A stretch of DNA of 64,000 nucleotides from Plectrocnemia conspersa (lineage: Eukaryota; Arthropoda; Insecta; Trichoptera; Polycentropodidae). The stretch covers positions 1,364,001 to 1,428,000 of the forward strand of contig VTFK01000160.1 in NCBI GenBank assembly GCA_009617715.1, written 5' to 3'. Each line of letters starts with the position of its first letter. The stretch's first letter is position 1. The notes under the pieces were generated by a model that saw only the letters and a program-made list of their open reading frames with translations, had not been told where the DNA came from and ran no database searches. The position numbers and the translations under genes were made by a program. Positions 60,769 through 64,000 of the stretch are shown here, one piece after another.

Positions 60769-62505
60769 TCCGCAATATGGTTTAGTTTTGTGTCCATCTT
60801 TATGTTTTTAAATATAATAAAAACCGATACTACAAAATCAATTTTTGTTTTATAAAGTCTATTTATAAAAAATTGGAGTTTAATGATAAATTGAGTTGAA
60901 AATTGTAATAATTTATTCAGTATTTATTTTTAACACAAGCATATACCAAAGAAGATTATTGTAAAGGTAAATAATGGTAACGCTAACATAAAAACAACGA
61001 TTTTCTTTTTAAAAGTGTGCTTATCAAATAAACATAAAAATAAATTTATTCAGAAAAACATTTCTGCGAAGACTTCCAAAAACGATATAATTAAACATCT
61101 CTATAAAAATAAATTTTATATGTGTGCCTGTGTTTTTTGTTATTTTTTTCACTCTATAAATTAATAAAATCTAAATTATCTCTTGTGATGTATATGTAAA
61201 AAAAAGAGAATTGATATTATTGGATAATAAAAGGTTTAATCTTTCACACTTGTAAAAATATTGTGTAAATAAAAACATGTTTTTTAACCGTTTTGCATTT
61301 ACAGAGTTTTAAAATGTTTGTTTATTACCTAATAAAAATATACTGTTTATATTAAATGTTACTGTTATAAGCTTACAATCTGATTGGAATTGATTTTTAA
61401 TTGATTTTATTAACATATATTTATGGAATTGATTTTCATTAAAACAGCTAACTAAAATTATTTTATAATTGAATTATTTTGTGGTTCCTTAACTTAAAAT
61501 TTCATTATATTTTATCATTCGAGGTGTGTGTGATTATTATTAAAGTGAATATATATTATATATATAAAATATATACAAGGTAAATATGTAAATTTGCAAA
61601 TAAATTACTAATAATATGTATATGAATAATTTTATTACGTGAATGTAATCATATGTTAGTGTTTAATAGTAAACTTTATAAATTGAAACGAATGTATTAT
61701 CTCGAACAGGAATTGAAAAATAAATAATTTATAACTTCAAGAAAAAAATAACTATTATCGCTAATTTATAGATGTTTTATAGAAGAGTTTAAACTATTGT
61801 TTGTTTGTGTAATATTACAAATTTTATCGTTATTGTATTATACAAATATTAAACGCGCCTAATTGTGTTTGTCAAACTAAATTATAATAAATGTTATGTT
61901 GTTAATTTTTATTTATAATAGAAAAAAAGAATTTTCATACGAAAACTAAAAATTGTATCAATTTTTTAGGCTTTCCTGAAAATAAACCCTATTTGGTGTA
62001 AAAATCTTATATAATTTTATATCGATCGTATAAATTTCTGTGTTATGTTACAAATTTAATACTTCATTGGAATACCAAAAATTAACCATTAACATAAGAA
62101 AAAAATATTAATCTTTAATTATACATATTATGATGATTTAATAAATAAAGCGTTACTGTTGTAACGCAAGATAAAGCAAAATTGTTTTAAATTATTGTTA
62201 TTTTTCATTTTTATATTTTAATATATTATTCTACAATATAATATAAGATCAACGACGTAAACGAAACGTAATTAACTACTCTTTTATGAAATTGTCGTAC
62301 CATGTAGCAAAATTTAAAACACAAAAGAATTATAATTATTGTAGCATATGTTATACATAATACTAACATATTTGTCGAAAAACTTTGTAATACAAATTGT
62401 ATGAAATATACATTGACCAGGTATTGCAAATTTGTCTTAAATTTATATATTTTTTATGTTAGGCATTACCTACTTCGCTGGAAACGAGTACATCTATTGG
62501 CTGGA

Positions 62506-62580
62506 TCAGGGCCGGCTCGAGGGGCAGGCAGTACAGGCGATCGCCTGGGGCGCTAGACTTGTGGGGCGCCGTGATACCAA
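62506..62580 (+). mobile_element. hAT-like transposon end or derived repeat, copy 2
   Basis: CAGGGCCGGCTCGAGGGGCA, then GGCGATCGCCTGGGGCGC and GTGGGGCGCCG. The motifs follow the same order as in the 47.6-kb block. It lies upstream of the RTE fragment in the 3' flank. No transposase frame is seen. Confidence 0.5.
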
Positions 62581-62914
62581 ATAGAAACGTAGTATTCACT
62601 TAAAATTATCAAACAATATTGTTAAATAATATAATTTGATATTATTTGTCGCGCTGACGCGCCGACCTAAGCGATTTGCTGTAAAGCAATAAAAACATGC
62701 ATATATTATTTTTATTTGATGCGAATTCAAGAGGGTGGAAGCCGCGAAGTCGGGATGTTGAAAGATTAACAGTATGGAGAGGGTAACACCGACGGCGATT
62801 AAACTACTAAACTTCATATATAACGGTCATTGATTGGCTAGGTACACTGTTTCATATTTTTTAACTTTATATAAATCGAGCATCATCAACCGTTCGCCGG
62901 TTAAGTTAGGTTTG

Positions 62915-63235
62915 CTATCCCATTTTTTTAAACCTCATGTAATCCGAACATAAACCGGCTACAATCATATTTTTCTTCCAATTTCCTTCCTGGTGTCTTC
63001 CAATTCTGATGAAGGTGGAGACACTGTCCTTGAAAGAGGTTGTAGAGCTCTCGATTGTTTCGTATACGCCACTCGTTGCTCTCGTATATAGCGCCATATA
63101 TCTCGCGAAGCACTTTTCTCTCGAATATGTCAAGCAGCCTTTCGTTGGCCCTGGTAAGTGTCCAGCTCTCTGAATCGTATGTCAGAATTGGTCTGATCAG
63201 CATTTTGTAGAGCAATATTTTGTACGACGAAATAG
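62915..63235 (-). pseudogene. RTE-type retrotransposon, C-terminal ORF2 fragment
   Basis: The minus strand encodes MLYKMLIRPILTYDSESWTL, then FERKVLREIYG and WRIRNNRELYNLF. This is the conserved C-terminal part after the reverse transcriptase in RTE-like and related insect elements (LIRPVL-YGSE-WTL, FERK-LR-IYGP). A frameshift after NLF moves the match into another frame (KDSVSTFIRIGRHQEGNW). No catalytic domain remains in the window. It is downstream of neuroligin and antisense to it. Confidence 0.8.
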
Positions 63236-64000
63236 TGTCTGCGATTTAAATTGTTTTATTAGGCTGAAATAGTATTTATTTGCTGACACTACTCGTCTCT
63301 TGATCTCCTTGCTAACATAATATGAATTATACATATAGTGACAAATCATAATAAGTTTTTAGAAAGACAGATACTGAAAAAACAGAGATACAGACAAGAA
63401 TAAATGATTTATAAATCCATAAATAAATACAAAATACAGTTAAAGTACAAAATAATAATAAAATACTATGAGATTTTTCTGAGTAACGCTAACATTTGTA
63501 ATTTAATTAGAGACGTTGTTTTATTATTTTTAGACTCACTACTGTTTTTATGCAATAATGTAAATTAAATATAATAGACATAAAAAATATTTTAAACCAC
63601 TAAAACACTGCTCGTGATAGATCCAAACTCATTATGTATTCTTTATAATTGCTCTTATTCATCCTGTTATTACAATATTTTTAGTCTCTTGTCCTCACCT
63701 ATTGTAGTAGCACGTTGCTGTTTAACTTAACTTTCAACCTAAATTTTTTTAGATTAAATTAATTTTATGATAAATTAAATATTTTATTGCAAAGACTTAT
63801 TTGTTCATTATGCCAAAAATTAGGTAGCACTCTGATAACACTGACGTGACAGCGGCAAATGGCAACACGTTCCTTAGCGAATCTCTCAGTAGTCGGTCCG
63901 TGAAGCAGACAATTAATTTAATGTTTTAATTATTGCAAAAAAGTTTTTTCTTAATTCCTGCAATCACAAAAGTAGCGTCGAAGCATATGCTAAAAAAATA

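Larger units (their letters stand above)
60267..64000. other. 3' UTR and flank of neuroligin
   Basis: AT-rich, with the poly(A) signal candidate, the hAT-like block and the RTE fragment. The last 170 bases are GC-richer again (GACGTGACAGCGGCAAATGG, CAGTAGTCGGTCCGTGAAGC) and might begin another feature beyond the window. Confidence 0.6.

Noticed and set aside
1..64000. CRISPR arrays, operons, or bacterial or plasmid functions
   Set aside because: The sequence is eukaryotic (spliced gene, Pol III tRNA genes, retrotransposons), and no regularly spaced repeats were seen.

Overview
The window is nuclear DNA of an insect. It is strongly AT-rich and almost gene-free. Its one clear protein gene is split into small GT-AG exons and encodes an arthropod-type neuroligin. 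Remnants of retrotransposons and DNA transposons, and RNA polymerase III tRNA genes, also fit a eukaryote. The insect order cannot be fixed from the sequence alone.

Layout. Bases 1-34674 hold no exon I can recognise. This stretch is probably the large 5' intron of the neuroligin gene, or its upstream flank. It is AT-rich DNA with isolated GC-richer islands, several strong inverted repeats, copies of a short SINE-like repeat and a broken reverse transcriptase on the minus strand (about 22.75-22.92 kb). Bases 34675-60266 (+ strand) carry the last eleven coding exons of neuroligin. The joins keep one open frame of 903 residues after the first two split-codon bases, and end in a TGA stop. Missing at the 5' end are the signal peptide and the first part of the cholinesterase-like domain. 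The visible exons encode the rest of the extracellular domain (exons 1-10) and a Pro-rich stalk, one membrane helix and a cytoplasmic tail of about 300 residues (exon 11). Introns hold two identical antisense tRNA-Thr(TGT) genes (45.0 and 50.3 kb), two related jockey-like reverse transcriptase remnants (42.5 and 56.9 kb), a foldback element (41.6 kb), a hAT-like end (47.6 kb) and dispersed short repeats. Bases 60267-64000 are the 3' flank, with a poly(A) signal, another hAT-like end and a frameshifted RTE-type retrotransposon fragment on the minus strand.

How the parts relate. Neuroligin is a postsynaptic adhesion protein. Its cholinesterase-like domain lacks the catalytic serine here (G-H-G-T-G in place of G-X-S-X-G), and the tail carries candidate docking motifs: a WIRS-type LRTFSS, a polyproline run and a C-terminal EISV. 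The tRNA genes are independent transcription units nested antisense in its introns. The most unusual unexplained signals are a 26-bp hairpin at 37.05 kb that pairs without mismatch only as minus-strand RNA, and a tandemly duplicated TATA/Initiator module at 36.2 and 36.6 kb, both inside the first visible intron.
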